This document shows, piece by piece, positions 1 through 8,404 of a stretch of 60,424 nucleotides of DNA (its first letter is position 1; each line of letters begins with the position of its first letter). Both the position numbers and the translations under genes were made by a program. Source of the DNA: DATAEY01 sp045805565 (GTDB lineage: Bacteria > Actinomycetota > Thermoleophilia > Solirubrobacterales > Solirubrobacteraceae); NCBI GenBank assembly GCA_045805565.1, contig JBJMKZ010000034.1:1-60424 (forward strand), in the 5' to 3' direction. The notes beneath the pieces are model-generated. The model was not told the origin of the DNA. It did not search any database and saw only the letters and a list, made by a program, of their open reading frames with translations.

Positions 1-240
1 CCCGGTCGGCGAGGGCCGCCCTGCGGGCGACGGCCCGCCCCGCTTTGGTGTAACCGGGCCGGCTGGGGTCCTCGTCGTGCCGGTCCAGTTCCCCGGCCGC
101 CACGGCCGGCGCGTTGCGGGCCAGGTAGCCGGCGTGAGCGCGGCACCCCCGGCAGGCAACCGCGTCGAGCCCGGTGGGGAACAGGCCCGCGGCCCGCCGC
201 TCGCTGTTGACCGCCCTCAGGACCCGGTCCTCGATGACCA
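1..240 (-). pseudogene. CAP/SCP-like secreted protein, internal fragment at contig end
   Basis: Read on the minus strand this stretch is open throughout and gives residues resembling the CAP (SCP/PR-1) fold as found in bacterial secreted proteins: AVNSERRAAGL, then two cysteines and HAGYLARN, then HDEDPSRPGYTKAGRAVARRA. No start or stop lies inside, so it is only a fragment. It abuts a glutamate-synthase-like segment on the other strand, which is not a normal neighbour and suggests a chimeric contig end. The family call rests on the HxxYL and HDED...GYT pattern only and is tentative. Confidence 0.42.
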
Positions 241-247
241 CCGTGAC

Positions 248-1933
248 CACGAGCTGATCAGGTTCGCCGAGCCGGCGCTCGAACGCGGTGAGCCGGTCCG
301 CATCGATCTCAAGGTGGAGAACAAGGACCGCTGCGTTGGCGGCCTGATCTCGCCGCCGCCCCACCACGACATCTACTCGATCGAAGACCTCAAGCAGCTG
401 ATCTACGACCTGCGCTGCGGCAACCCGCGGGCGCGCATCTCGGTGAAGCTGGTGTCCGAGATCGGGGTCGGGACGGTGGCGGCCGGCGTGGCCAAGGCCA
501 ATGCGGACCACGTGACGATCGCCGGCCACGACGGCGGCACGGGGGCGTCTCCCCAGTCCTCGATCCAGGCGGCCGGCGTCCCCTGGGAGATCGGGCTGGC
601 CGAGACCCAGCAGACGCTGCTGGCCAACGACCTGCGCTCGCGGATCATCGTCGAGACCGACGGGCAGATGCGGACCGGGCGCGACGTGGTGGTGGCGGCG
701 CTGCTGGGCGCCGACGAGTACGGCTTCTCCACCGCCCCGCTGATCGCCACCGGCTGCATCATGATGCGCGTCTGCCACCTCAACACGTGCCCGGTGGGGA
801 TCGCCACCCAGGACCCGGTGCTGCGTGAGCGCTTCGAGGGCACCCCCGAGCACGTGGTCAACTACCTCTTCCTGGTCGCCGAGGAGACGCGGCGCATCAT
901 GGCCTCCCTCGGGGTGTCCACCATGGACGACCTGATCGGGCGCAGCGACCTGCTGGTCGCCGACGCCGCGATCGACCACTGGAAGGCCCGTGGCGTCGAC
1001 CTCTCCAGGATCCTGGAGATGCCCGAGGTCGAACCCGACAGGCCGCGCCGGCGGACCGAGCCGCCGCCGAGGGTGCTCGACGACGCGCTCGACTGGAAGC
1101 TGATCGAGGCCTGCGAGCCGGCGCTCGAAGGCCGGCGCCGGGTGCGCCTCGAGTGCGGGGTGCGAAACGTGAACCGAGCCGTCGGCGGCCTGCTGTCCAG
1201 CCGCATCGCGCAGCTTCACGGGTCGGCGGGGCTGGCCGAGAACAGCATCGAGGTCCAGTTCCGGGGTTCGGCCGGCCAGTCCTTCGGGGCGTGGCTGGCT
1301 CCCGGAGTGACGTTCGTCCTGCACGGCGACGCCAACGACTACACCGGCAAGGGGCTGTCGGGAGGCGTGCTCGCCGTGCGTCCGCCCGAGGGCCACCCCT
1401 ACGCCGCGGAGGAGAACGTCCTGGTCGGCAACGTCGTGCTCTACGGCGCCACCGGAGGGCGGGCGTTCTTCCGGGGGCTGGCGGGCGAGCGCTTCGCGGT
1501 GCGCAACTCCGACGCCTGGGCGGTCGTCGAGGGGGTGGGCGACCACGGCTGCGAGTACATGACCGGGGGCCGGGTTGTGGTGCTGGGGCGCACCGGGCGC
1601 AACTTCGCCGCGGGGATGAGCGGCGGCATCGCCTACGTGCTCGACCAGGACAGGACCTTCGAGCGGCGCTGCAACATGGAGCTGGTGGGGTTCGACGAGA
1701 TCGGGCCGCTCGACGCCGCCGAGCTGCGCGGCCTGGTCGCCGAGCACCTCAAGTGGACCGGCTCGCCGGTGGCCGAGCGCGTGCTGGCCAACTGGGAGCT
1801 CCTGCTGCCCCGGTTCGTGAAGGTGATGCCCCACGACTACCGGCGGGCGCTGGCCGAGCTGGCCGAGGAGCAGGCGCCGGTGTCACCCGAGGGCGAGCGC
1901 CTCGCCACGGATTCCGGCGCGTCCAGGCCGTAG
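248..1933 (+). CDS. gltB: Glutamate synthase large subunit, C-terminal part (truncated, rearranged)
   Basis: This is the C-terminal third of the NADPH-glutamate synthase alpha chain, which makes glutamate from glutamine and 2-oxoglutarate. From base 341 the protein is canonical: GLISPPPHHDIYS opens the second half of the FMN/2-oxoglutarate domain, TIAGHDGGTG follows, CHLNTCPVGIATQ carries the 3Fe-4S cysteines, and a GXGXG beta-helix domain runs from about base 1080 to the end. The full protein is about 1,500 residues, so the amidotransferase and central domains are absent. Just before base 341 lies a short piece (HELIRFAEPALERGEPVRI...ENKDRCVGG) that resembles the start of a GXGXG domain, which belongs downstream of the FMN domain. 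The order is therefore wrong, through misassembly or recombination. The stop is 4 bases before gltD, as in the usual gltBD operon. Any start codon upstream of 248 is artefactual. Confidence 0.85.
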   Translation, partial: HELIRFAEPALERGEPVRIDLKVENKDRCVGGLISPPPHHDIYSIEDLKQLIYDLRCGNPRARISVKLVSEIGVGTVAAGVAKANADHVTIAGHDGGTGASPQSSIQAAGVPWEIGLAETQQTLLANDLRSRIIVETDGQMRTGRDVVVAALLGADEYGFSTAPLIATGCIMMRVCHLNTCPVGIATQDPVLRERFEGTPEHVVNYLFLVAEETRRIMASLGVSTMDDLIGRSDLLVADAAIDHWKARGVDLSRILEMPEVEPDRPRRRTEPPPRVLDDALDWKLIEACEPALEGRRRVRLECGVRNVNRAVGGLLSSRIAQLHGSAGLAENSIEVQFRGSAGQSFGAWLAPGVTFVLHGDANDYTGKGLSGGVLAVRPPEGHPYAAEENVLVGNVVLYGATGGRAFFRGLAGERFAVRNSDAWAVVEGVGDHGCEYMTGGRVVVLGRTGRNFAAGMSGGIAYVLDQDRTFERRCNMELVGFDEIGPLDAAELRGLVAEHLKWTGSPVAERVLANWELLLPRFVKVMPHDYRRALAELAEEQAPVSPEGERLATDSGASRP

Positions 1934-1937
1934 CCAC

Positions 1938-3473
1938 ATGGGAGAGCTCGGCGGGTTCCTGAAGATCCACCGGGTCGGCTTCGACAAGCGCGACCCCCAC
2001 GACCGGATCAACGACTACCGGCAGTACTTCCGGCTGCAGCCCGAGGACGAGCTGCGCCGCCAGGGCGGCCGCTGCATGGACTGCGGCGTCCCCTTCTGCC
2101 ACGAGGGCTGCCCGCTGGGAAACCTGATCCCCGACTGGAACGACCTCGTCTACCGAGGGGACTGGCGCACCGCGATCGACCAGCTGCACGCCACCAACAA
2201 CTTTCCCGAGTTCACCGGCCTGATCTGCCCGGCGCCGTGCGAGTCGGCGTGCGTGCTGGACATCAACGATGACCCGGTGGCGATCGAGCAGATCGAGCTG
2301 GGGATCGCCGAGCGCGCCTGGCAGGAGGGGTGGATCGTCGCTGAGCCCCCCGAGCGCCGGACCGGTCGGACGGTGGCGGTCGTCGGGTCGGGGCCGGCGG
2401 GCATGGCGGTTGCCGCCGAGCTCAACCAGCTGGGGCATGAGGTGACGGTGTACGAGCGCGACGAGGGCGTGGGCGGGCTCATGCGCTTCGGCGTCCCGGA
2501 CGCCAAGCTCGAGAAGTGGATCATCGACCGCCGCGCGGGCGTGCTGGAGCAGGAGGGCGTGCGCTTCGAATGCAACGTGGACGTGGGAACCGATGTGACC
2601 TCCGCCGAGCTTCGCAAGCGCTTCGACGCGGTCGTGCTGGCGATCGGGTCCCGGGTGCACCGTGAGCTCGAGGTCCCGGGCCGTGAGCTCGACGGAGTCC
2701 ACTTCGCGATGGACTACCTCTACCAGCGCAACCGGTACGTGGCGCGGCTGGAGGGACGCGCGTCGCGCGACCCGGAGCACCCGATCGTGGCCGAGGGCAA
2801 GCACGTGGTGGTGGTCGGTGGCGGCGACACGGGGATGGACTGCATCTCGAACGCCATCCGCGAGGGGGCGCTGGACGTGAAGATGCTCGACGTCTACCCC
2901 GAGCTTCCGCCGTCGGGGCGGCCGGCCAACACGCCGTGGCCGCTTCCTCCCAAGCGGACCCTGACCACCTACGCGCTGGACGAGGGTGGTCAGCGCGAGT
3001 GGAACGCGGAGGTGACGGCCCTGGAGGGACGCGACGGCGGTGTCACCACGGTGCACGGGCGGCGAGTGGAGGGAACCTCCTCGCGGGATCTGCGGCCCGT
3101 CCCCGGCAGCGAGCACATGCTGCCGGCCGACCTGGTGCTGATCGCGATCGGCTTCGCCCACCCCGAGCACGAGGGCCCGATCGCCGAGCTGGAGCTCGAC
3201 CTCGACGCGCGCGGCAACGTGAAGGCGCCGGTGTACGGCGCCTCGCTGGACGGTGTGTTCGCGTGTGGCGACGCCCGCGTCGGCCAATCCCTGGTCGTCA
3301 CCGCGATCGCCGAGGGCCGCAAGTGCGCCCGGATGGTCAACCGCTATCTCGGCGGTGGCGACGGCCGCACGCCCGAGCCGGAGTTCGGCGACGCCCACTT
3401 CATCGAGACGGAGGCCCAGACGGCGGGAACGATCACCACCGCCCACCGGGTGCTCGGCGAGCGGCGCGTTTAG
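1938..3473 (+). CDS. gltD: Glutamate synthase small subunit
   Basis: This is the beta chain of glutamate synthase (511 residues, normal length). It takes electrons from NADPH through FAD and iron-sulfur clusters to the large subunit. Cysteines C46, C49, C54, C58 and C97, C101, C105 form the N-terminal double 4Fe-4S motif (CMDCGVPFCHEGCP and CPAPCESAC). A dinucleotide fold GSGPAG at 150-155 binds FAD and GGGDTG near 295 binds NADPH. The ATG is 4 bases after the gltB stop, so the two are co-transcribed and probably coupled. The stop codon overlaps that of the convergent small membrane protein. Confidence 0.97.
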   Translation: MGELGGFLKIHRVGFDKRDPHDRINDYRQYFRLQPEDELRRQGGRCMDCGVPFCHEGCPLGNLIPDWNDLVYRGDWRTAIDQLHATNNFPEFTGLICPAPCESACVLDINDDPVAIEQIELGIAERAWQEGWIVAEPPERRTGRTVAVVGSGPAGMAVAAELNQLGHEVTVYERDEGVGGLMRFGVPDAKLEKWIIDRRAGVLEQEGVRFECNVDVGTDVTSAELRKRFDAVVLAIGSRVHRELEVPGRELDGVHFAMDYLYQRNRYVARLEGRASRDPEHPIVAEGKHVVVVGGGDTGMDCISNAIREGALDVKMLDVYPELPPSGRPANTPWPLPPKRTLTTYALDEGGQREWNAEVTALEGRDGGVTTVHGRRVEGTSSRDLRPVPGSEHMLPADLVLIAIGFAHPEHEGPIAELELDLDARGNVKAPVYGASLDGVFACGDARVGQSLVVTAIAEGRKCARMVNRYLGGGDGRTPEPEFGDAHFIETEAQTAGTITTAHRVLGERRV

Positions 3474-3646
3474 GCCGCCGTCTCGCCCTCGCCGCCGGCG
3501 CCCGCGCCGCGGCGGCGATTCTCGGCACGCTCCCCCATCGCCTGGGCGGCGATGTAGGCGACGATCCCGCCGACCACGACCCCGATTCCGCCGAACACCA
3601 CGATCAGCCCGAGCGTCACGTCGGTCGCATAGTTGGCCAGGATCAC
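3470..3646 (-). CDS. Small single-pass membrane protein after cydB
   Basis: A 58-residue protein with a GTG start 10 bases after the cydB stop. Residues 9-34 form one strongly hydrophobic, glycine/valine-rich segment (TLGLIVVFGGIGVVVGGIVA) followed by a basic Arg-rich patch and an acidic/glycine tail. Position and topology recall the short accessory subunits that follow cydAB in other bacteria (CydX, CydH, CydS types), which stabilise the oxidase, but no sequence match to those is claimed. It ends tail-to-tail with gltD, the two stop codons overlapping. Existence is supported by context and a clean transmembrane segment; function is inference. Confidence 0.55.
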   Translation of the reverse strand: MILANYATDVTLGLIVVFGGIGVVVGGIVAYIAAQAMGERAENRRRGAGAGGEGETAA

Positions 3647-3656
3647 GGGCGGCAGT

Positions 3657-4688
3657 CTATCCCTGCGGAGCGGCCGTTCCCGGGCCGATCGCAGGAGGGC
3701 CGGCCCGGAAGAACATCCGGTAGGCGAAGATGAAGTAGACGGCCGCCAGGACCATTCCCAGCGGCCACCAGACCAGCGCCGTGGTGAGCGCGTGGTCGCC
3801 CGCGGCGGCATTGTGGACGGTGAGGCTGTGCGCCGGCGTGCCGCGCCCGGGCAGGAGGTTCGGGTACAGGCCCGCGGCCATGGTGGTCAGCAGCCCGACG
3901 ATGAACAGCGCCGACGCGGCGAACGCCCGCGGCCACCGGCCCCGGCGCTGGTAGACGAGCTGAGCGCCCAGGGCCGCTACCGTCAGGACGGGGAACAGCA
4001 GTCGCCACGGGTGGTCCACCAGGTTGGTCAACATCGTCGGCCGGACCGCATAGGTGGGTGCCACCAGCGCGACGAGCAGGACGAGCTGGGGCCACCACAG
4101 CCGCCGTGACCATGCGGCGGCCCGAGCGCCCAACGCCCCGCCGGTGCGGAAGGCCAGGAAGGCGGCGCCGTGAACGGTCAGCACCACGAGGCCGAAGACG
4201 CCGATCAGGAGCGCGTACCAGTTGAGGATGGCGAACAGCGGAAGGCTGAAGTAGCCATTCGCGTCCAGCGGCACGCCGCGCACGACGTTCCCCAGCGCCA
4301 CGCCGAACACGAAGGCCAGGCCGGCCGAGGAGAGCGCGAACACCGCGTCGCACGCCGTGCGCCACAGCGGGTGGTCGAGCTGGTGGCGCAGCTCGAGCGC
4401 CAATCCGCGGCCGATGAGCAGCCAGAGCACCAGGATGAGGCCGAAGTACAGCCCGCTGAACGCGCCGGCGTAGGCCCTGGGGAAGGCCATGAACAGCACC
4501 CCGCCGCTGGCGATCAGCCAGACCTCGTTGCCATTCCATACGGGGCCGATCGCGGCGGTGGACGCCGTCCGCTCGGATTCGTCACGCGCCACCAGCAGGT
4601 GGAGCGCGCCCACCCCGAGATCGAAGCCGTCCAGCACGACGTAGAGGGTCACCATGACCGCGAGGAACCAGAACCACGCGGTCGTCAT
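3657..4688 (-). CDS. cydB: Cytochrome bd ubiquinol oxidase subunit II
   Basis: Subunit II of the bd-type terminal oxidase, an integral membrane protein that pairs with CydA to reduce oxygen to water using quinol. It has the family's opening (WFWFLAVMVTLYVVLDGFDLGVGAL), the PVWNGNEVWL motif of subunit II near residue 50, and about eight or nine hydrophobic segments over 343 residues, a normal length. Its ATG shares one base with the cydA stop (TGATG), so translation is coupled. The C-terminus is alanine/glycine-rich and unremarkable. Confidence 0.95.
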   Translation of the reverse strand: MTTAWFWFLAVMVTLYVVLDGFDLGVGALHLLVARDESERTASTAAIGPVWNGNEVWLIASGGVLFMAFPRAYAGAFSGLYFGLILVLWLLIGRGLALELRHQLDHPLWRTACDAVFALSSAGLAFVFGVALGNVVRGVPLDANGYFSLPLFAILNWYALLIGVFGLVVLTVHGAAFLAFRTGGALGARAAAWSRRLWWPQLVLLVALVAPTYAVRPTMLTNLVDHPWRLLFPVLTVAALGAQLVYQRRGRWPRAFAASALFIVGLLTTMAAGLYPNLLPGRGTPAHSLTVHNAAAGDHALTTALVWWPLGMVLAAVYFIFAYRMFFRAGPPAIGPGTAAPQG

Positions 4689-6112
4689 CAGGCGGCTCCC
4701 CCGGCCTGCGCGGCCGCGGCCCGCGTGGAGGTGGTCGGGAAACCCGCGTCGTCAGGCCCGCGCGCGACGATCCGGGCGATCAGCATCAGGAACAGGATCC
4801 CCACGAGCATGTAGAGGCCCGAGAAGCCGAGCAGCGTGAAGATGCCGGTGCCGGCCGGGACCGAGGCCGGCGGGGAGGCCGCCTCGCCAGTGCGCTGCAG
4901 TCCGTAGACGGCCCACGGCTGGCGCGCGGTCTCCGCGGTGACCCAGCCCGCGATGTTGGCGATGTAGGTGAACGGAAACGCCAGCATCAGCGTCCACAGC
5001 GCCGGGCGCGAGAAGAACAGGCGACCCCTCCAGAGCAGGAACGCGCACACGATCGCGATGGCAAGCAGGATGGTCCCCAGCCCGACCATGATGTGGTACG
5101 CGTAGTAGACGAGGGGGACCGAATCGGGCCACCGATTCACCGGTATCTGGTTGAGGCCCGTCATGCGCTCGTTCCAGTTGTGCGAAGTTAGGAACGACAG
5201 GAAGCGCGGCATGCCGAGTGTCGAATCCAGCCGCCGTGCGCGGGTGTCCGGGTTGCCGATGATCACCAGCGGCGCTCCCGCCTGGGTCTCGAACAGGCCC
5301 TCCATCGACGCGAACGCCGCCGGCTGGTGACGGTGGACGTTGAAGGCGGAGCGATCCCCGGTGGGGAAGATCTGCAGGGCGCAGAAGATCAGCGCGGTGA
5401 CCACCCCGACCCGCAGCGAGATCTTCGCGAACTCATGGTGGCGATCCGACAGCAGGAAGAACGCGCCCATGCCCGCCATCACGAACGCGCCCGTGATCGC
5501 CGCGCCGCTCATGTTGTGGGCGAACTGCCATCCCAGCCACGGGTTGGTGAGCAGTCCCCAGAACGAGTCGAGCTGGGCCTGGCCGCGGGGACCGCGGCTG
5601 TAGGCGACCGGATGCTGCATCCAGGCGTTGGTGGCGAGGATGAAGAATCCCGACAACCACGAGCCGGCGAACACGAACAGGGCGGAGATCCAGTGCAGGC
5701 GTGCGCTGACACGCGCCCGGCCGGCGAGGAAGATCCCCAGGAAGACGGACTCGGCGAAGAAGGCGAACACGCCCTCCATGGCCAGCGCCTGGCCGATCAC
5801 GCCGCCCGCGTAATTGGAGAAGGCCGCCCAGTTGGTGCCGAACTGGAACTCGAGCGGGATGCCGGTCACCACGCCCACCGCGAAGTTGACCGCGAAGATC
5901 TTGGCCCAGAAGCGGGCCGCCGACTCGTAGTGGCCGCGCTGCGCGTCGGTCTTGCGCAGGGGCGCGAAGCGGTGGCCGGGGCGCCCCAGATACGAGACGG
6001 TCTTCAGCCACGCGATGAGCAGCGCCAGGCCCATCGTGAGGATGGGGAACAGGTAGTGGAAGGTGACCGTGAGCGTGAACTGCAGCCGGTCGACCAGCAC
6101 GTGGTCGCTCAT
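4688..6112 (-). CDS. cydA: Cytochrome bd ubiquinol oxidase subunit I
   Basis: Catalytic, haem-carrying subunit of the bd oxidase in the cytoplasmic membrane. With the ATG at 6112 the protein is 474 residues and the axial haem b595 ligand falls at His19 (TFHYLFPILTMG), as in the family; a TTG three codons upstream is possible but less likely. The haem b558 histidine lies in WQFAHNMSGA. The quinol-loop reads HQPAAFASMEGL where the family usually has QPAKLAAMEG, so the lysine thought to help quinol oxidation is alanine here; the glutamate is kept. A -10-like TAGCGT on the minus strand (6121-6126) ends 8 bases before the ATG, suggesting a leaderless message. It is divergent from the monooxygenase gene. 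Confidence 0.95.
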   Translation of the reverse strand: MSDHVLVDRLQFTLTVTFHYLFPILTMGLALLIAWLKTVSYLGRPGHRFAPLRKTDAQRGHYESAARFWAKIFAVNFAVGVVTGIPLEFQFGTNWAAFSNYAGGVIGQALAMEGVFAFFAESVFLGIFLAGRARVSARLHWISALFVFAGSWLSGFFILATNAWMQHPVAYSRGPRGQAQLDSFWGLLTNPWLGWQFAHNMSGAAITGAFVMAGMGAFFLLSDRHHEFAKISLRVGVVTALIFCALQIFPTGDRSAFNVHRHQPAAFASMEGLFETQAGAPLVIIGNPDTRARRLDSTLGMPRFLSFLTSHNWNERMTGLNQIPVNRWPDSVPLVYYAYHIMVGLGTILLAIAIVCAFLLWRGRLFFSRPALWTLMLAFPFTYIANIAGWVTAETARQPWAVYGLQRTGEAASPPASVPAGTGIFTLLGFSGLYMLVGILFLMLIARIVARGPDDAGFPTTSTRAAAAQAGGAA

Positions 6113-6152
6113 CGCCGGCAACGCTAGCCGCTGCAGCGGGCGCCGCTCGCAG

Positions 6153-6180
6153 GCAAAGTTGACGCAGGCGTCACCTTTGC
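6153..6180. promoter_or_regulatory. Palindromic operator, probable TetR-family site
   Basis: A 28-bp inverted repeat: GCAAAGTTGACGC, 2-base centre, GCGTCACCTTTGC; the 13-base arms match at 12 positions. It lies in the gap between divergent cydA and the flavin monooxygenase gene and covers the -35 region of the monooxygenase promoter. A TetR-type regulator is encoded immediately after the monooxygenase, so autoregulation and control of the monooxygenase are the natural reading. Control of cydAB is possible but not shown. Confidence 0.6.
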
Positions 6181-6188
6181 GCTAGGGT
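6159..6188 (+). promoter_or_regulatory. Predicted promoter of the monooxygenase-tetR operon
   Basis: The -35-like TTGACG (6159-6164) and -10-like TAGGGT (6183-6188) are separated by 18 bases. The expected transcript would begin near 6195 and leave about 30 bases before the ATG at 6227. The -35 box is inside the palindrome, so a bound repressor would block polymerase. Confidence 0.45.
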
Positions 6189-6226
6189 GGCCCGGCGGAC
6201 GCCGCCCGCGACAGAACCCCACACGC

Positions 6227-7612
6227 ATGTCATCGCTTCCCCTCGCCTGCATCATCGGCGCCGGGTCCTCCGGGATCGCCGGCGCGAAGGTCCTCCACGA
6301 GCGGGGCATCCCGTTCGACTGCTTCGAGAAGTCCGACCAGGTGGGCGGCAACTGGGTCTTCGGCAACCGCAACCGGATGTCGTCGTCCTACACGACGCTG
6401 CACATCAACACCTCACGGGAGCGCATGGAGTACTCGGACTTCCCGATGCCCAAGTCGTATCCCGACTTCCCGCACCACACCCACATCGCCAAGTACTTCA
6501 ACGACTACGTCGACCACTTCCGGATCCGCGACCGGATCAGCTTCGAGACCGAGGTCTCCCGCGCCGCCCGCCGCGGCGACGGCGTGTGGGAAGTGACCCT
6601 CGACGGCGGTGAACCCCGCCTCTACGACTGCGTCCTGGTGGCCAACGGCCACCATTGGGACCCGCGCTGGCCGGAGCCGCCGTTCCCGGGAGAGTTCGAC
6701 GGCGAGCAGATCCACTCCCACTACTACACCGACCCCGAGCAGCTGCGCGGGAAGCGGGTCGTGGTGCTGGGAATGGGCAACAGCGCGATGGACATCGCGG
6801 TGGACGCGTCGTACGTCGCTGAGCGCACGTTTCTGGCGGCGCGGCGGGGGGCGCACGTGATCCCCAAGTACCTGGCCGGGCAGCCGATCGACCAGCCCTG
6901 GCGCTATGGGCGACTGAGCGCGCTGTTCGCCAACCCGCGCGTGCCGTTCAAGGTGCGCCAGCGGGCGCTCGAGCGGGCGGTCGAGCAGCACATCGGCCGG
7001 ATGGAGGACTACGGGCTGCGCAAGCCCGACCACCGGCTCGGGGAGGCGCATCCCACGGTCTCCGGCCGCATCCTCGACCGCATCGTCCACGGGACGATCA
7101 CGCCCAAGCCCAACCTCGCCGAGCTGCGCGGGCACCGGGTCGGCTTCGTGGACGGCAGCGAGGAGGAGGCGGACCTGATCGTCTACTGCACCGGCTACAA
7201 GGTCACCTTCCCGTTCTTCGACGACGACTTCATCTCGGCCCCCGACAACGACCTGCCCCTGTTCAGGCGGGTGTTCCATCCGGACATCGGCGGGGTCTTC
7301 TTCCTCTCGCTGCTGCAGCCTCTGGGTGCGACGATGCCGATCGCCGAGCGCCAGGCCGAGTGGATCGCCGACTACCTGCGCGGCGACTACGCGCTGCCGC
7401 CCCGGGCGGAGATGCTCGACGACATGCGCCGTGAACGCGAGCGCATGTTCAAGCGCTACGTGAAGTCCAAGCGGCACACCATGCAGATCGACTACGACGA
7501 TTACATGTACCGGCTGGAGCGAGAGACCCGGCGCGGGGCCGAGCGGGCCCGCCGGCGCGGCTTCGGCCTGCCGATCGAGCCGCGCGCCGCCGAGGCACTG
7601 GCGACGGCGTGA
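6227..7612 (+). CDS. Flavin-containing monooxygenase (class B, FMO/BVMO type)
   Basis: Predicted cytosolic FAD/NADPH enzyme of 461 residues that inserts one oxygen atom into a nucleophilic or carbonyl substrate. It shows the FAD fold GAGSSG at residues 11-16 with VGGNWVF downstream, the FMO-identifying pattern FxGxxxHxxxY (FDGEQIHSHYY), and a second dinucleotide fold GMGNSAMD from residue 182 for NADPH. The C-terminal 60 residues are Arg-rich. The stop overlaps the GTG of the TetR gene (GTGA), so they form one operon. The substrate cannot be deduced; closely similar actinobacterial genes are often linked to hydrocarbon, ketone or xenobiotic oxidation. Confidence 0.88.
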   Translation: MSSLPLACIIGAGSSGIAGAKVLHERGIPFDCFEKSDQVGGNWVFGNRNRMSSSYTTLHINTSRERMEYSDFPMPKSYPDFPHHTHIAKYFNDYVDHFRIRDRISFETEVSRAARRGDGVWEVTLDGGEPRLYDCVLVANGHHWDPRWPEPPFPGEFDGEQIHSHYYTDPEQLRGKRVVVLGMGNSAMDIAVDASYVAERTFLAARRGAHVIPKYLAGQPIDQPWRYGRLSALFANPRVPFKVRQRALERAVEQHIGRMEDYGLRKPDHRLGEAHPTVSGRILDRIVHGTITPKPNLAELRGHRVGFVDGSEEEADLIVYCTGYKVTFPFFDDDFISAPDNDLPLFRRVFHPDIGGVFFLSLLQPLGATMPIAERQAEWIADYLRGDYALPPRAEMLDDMRRERERMFKRYVKSKRHTMQIDYDDYMYRLERETRRGAERARRRGFGLPIEPRAAEALATA

Positions 7613-8274
7613 GCGCCGCCACCGGGGTATCGGCGCCTCCCCTGCCGGCGGGCAAGCGCGAGCGCACCAAGGCCCAGAATCGCAGCGCCATCCTGGCCGC
7701 GGCGCGAGCCGTGTTCGCGGCGCTGGGCTACGAGGCCGCGAGCGTGCGCGACGTCGTGCGCGGCACCGGGCTGGCCTCGGGCACTTTCTACAACTACTTT
7801 CCCGACAAGGAGTCGGTCCTGCGCGCCCTGGTGGAGGAAGATGCGGCGCTGCTGCGCGCGCGGCTGCGCGAAGTGCGCGCGGCGGCGACGACCCTGGAGT
7901 CTTTCGTCGGCGACGCCTACCGGGTGTACTTCGCCTGGATCGCGGAGGATCCCGCCGCATTCGAGCTGGTCCGTCGCAATGCGGGCAGCATCCGCCAGCT
8001 GATCGACGAGCCGGCCCTGGGCGGTGGCGTCGACGACCTGCGAGACGACCTGCGGGCCGCCACGGCGCAGGGCGAGCTGCCGCTGCTGGACGCCGACTAC
8101 ATGGCCGCGGCGATGGCCGGGGTCGCCATCGAGGTGGCGGTGCGAATGGTGGAGCGCGACCCGCCCGACGTCGAGGGCGCCGCGCGGTTCGCCACCGAGC
8201 TCTTCGTGGGCGGGATCGAGCGGCTGGCCCGGGCCCGCGTAGGCCCCGGCGGCGCCACTCGGGTGGCAAACTAG
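7609..8274 (+). CDS. TetR/AcrR-family transcriptional regulator
   Basis: A 221-residue regulator. The N-terminal helix-turn-helix is typical: ILAAARAVFAALGYEAASVR, DVVRGTGLASGTFYNYFPDK, with the FYNYF signature of TetR proteins near residues 63-67. The C-terminal ligand domain is variable and gives no ligand. GTG start overlaps the monooxygenase stop by 4 bases. Expected target is the palindrome at 6153-6180 upstream of the operon, giving substrate-inducible expression of the monooxygenase; this is inferred from position. Confidence 0.92.
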   Translation: MSAATGVSAPPLPAGKRERTKAQNRSAILAAARAVFAALGYEAASVRDVVRGTGLASGTFYNYFPDKESVLRALVEEDAALLRARLREVRAAATTLESFVGDAYRVYFAWIAEDPAAFELVRRNAGSIRQLIDEPALGGGVDDLRDDLRAATAQGELPLLDADYMAAAMAGVAIEVAVRMVERDPPDVEGAARFATELFVGGIERLARARVGPGGATRVAN

Positions 8275-8284
8275 GTCGAGCCCC

Positions 8285-8356
8285 GCCCCCATGGTGTAGC
8301 GGTCAGCACGCCAGGTTTTCAACCTGGTAGCGGGGGTTCGACTCCCCCTGGGGGTA
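8285..8356 (+). tRNA. tRNA-Glu (UUC)
   Basis: A 72-nt cloverleaf. The acceptor GCCCCCA pairs with TGGGGGT, the anticodon arm CCAGG/CCTGG encloses loop TTTTCAA giving anticodon TTC, and the T arm contains GGTTCGACT. The discriminator base is A and CCA is not encoded. It lies 10 bases after the tetR stop. Confidence 0.95.
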
Positions 8357-8404
8357 CTACGACGGCCTGTCCAGGAGGCCGTATGTCCGCGTCGAGGAGG
8401 CCCG

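Noticed and set aside
77..247. gltB start near base 77
   Set aside because: The first 57 residues have no glutamate synthase similarity, and the opposite strand reads as a CAP-like domain.
1749..3446. A 565-codon minus-strand frame opposite gltD
   Set aside because: gltD on the plus strand has all iron-sulfur, FAD and NADPH motifs, and the antisense product has none.
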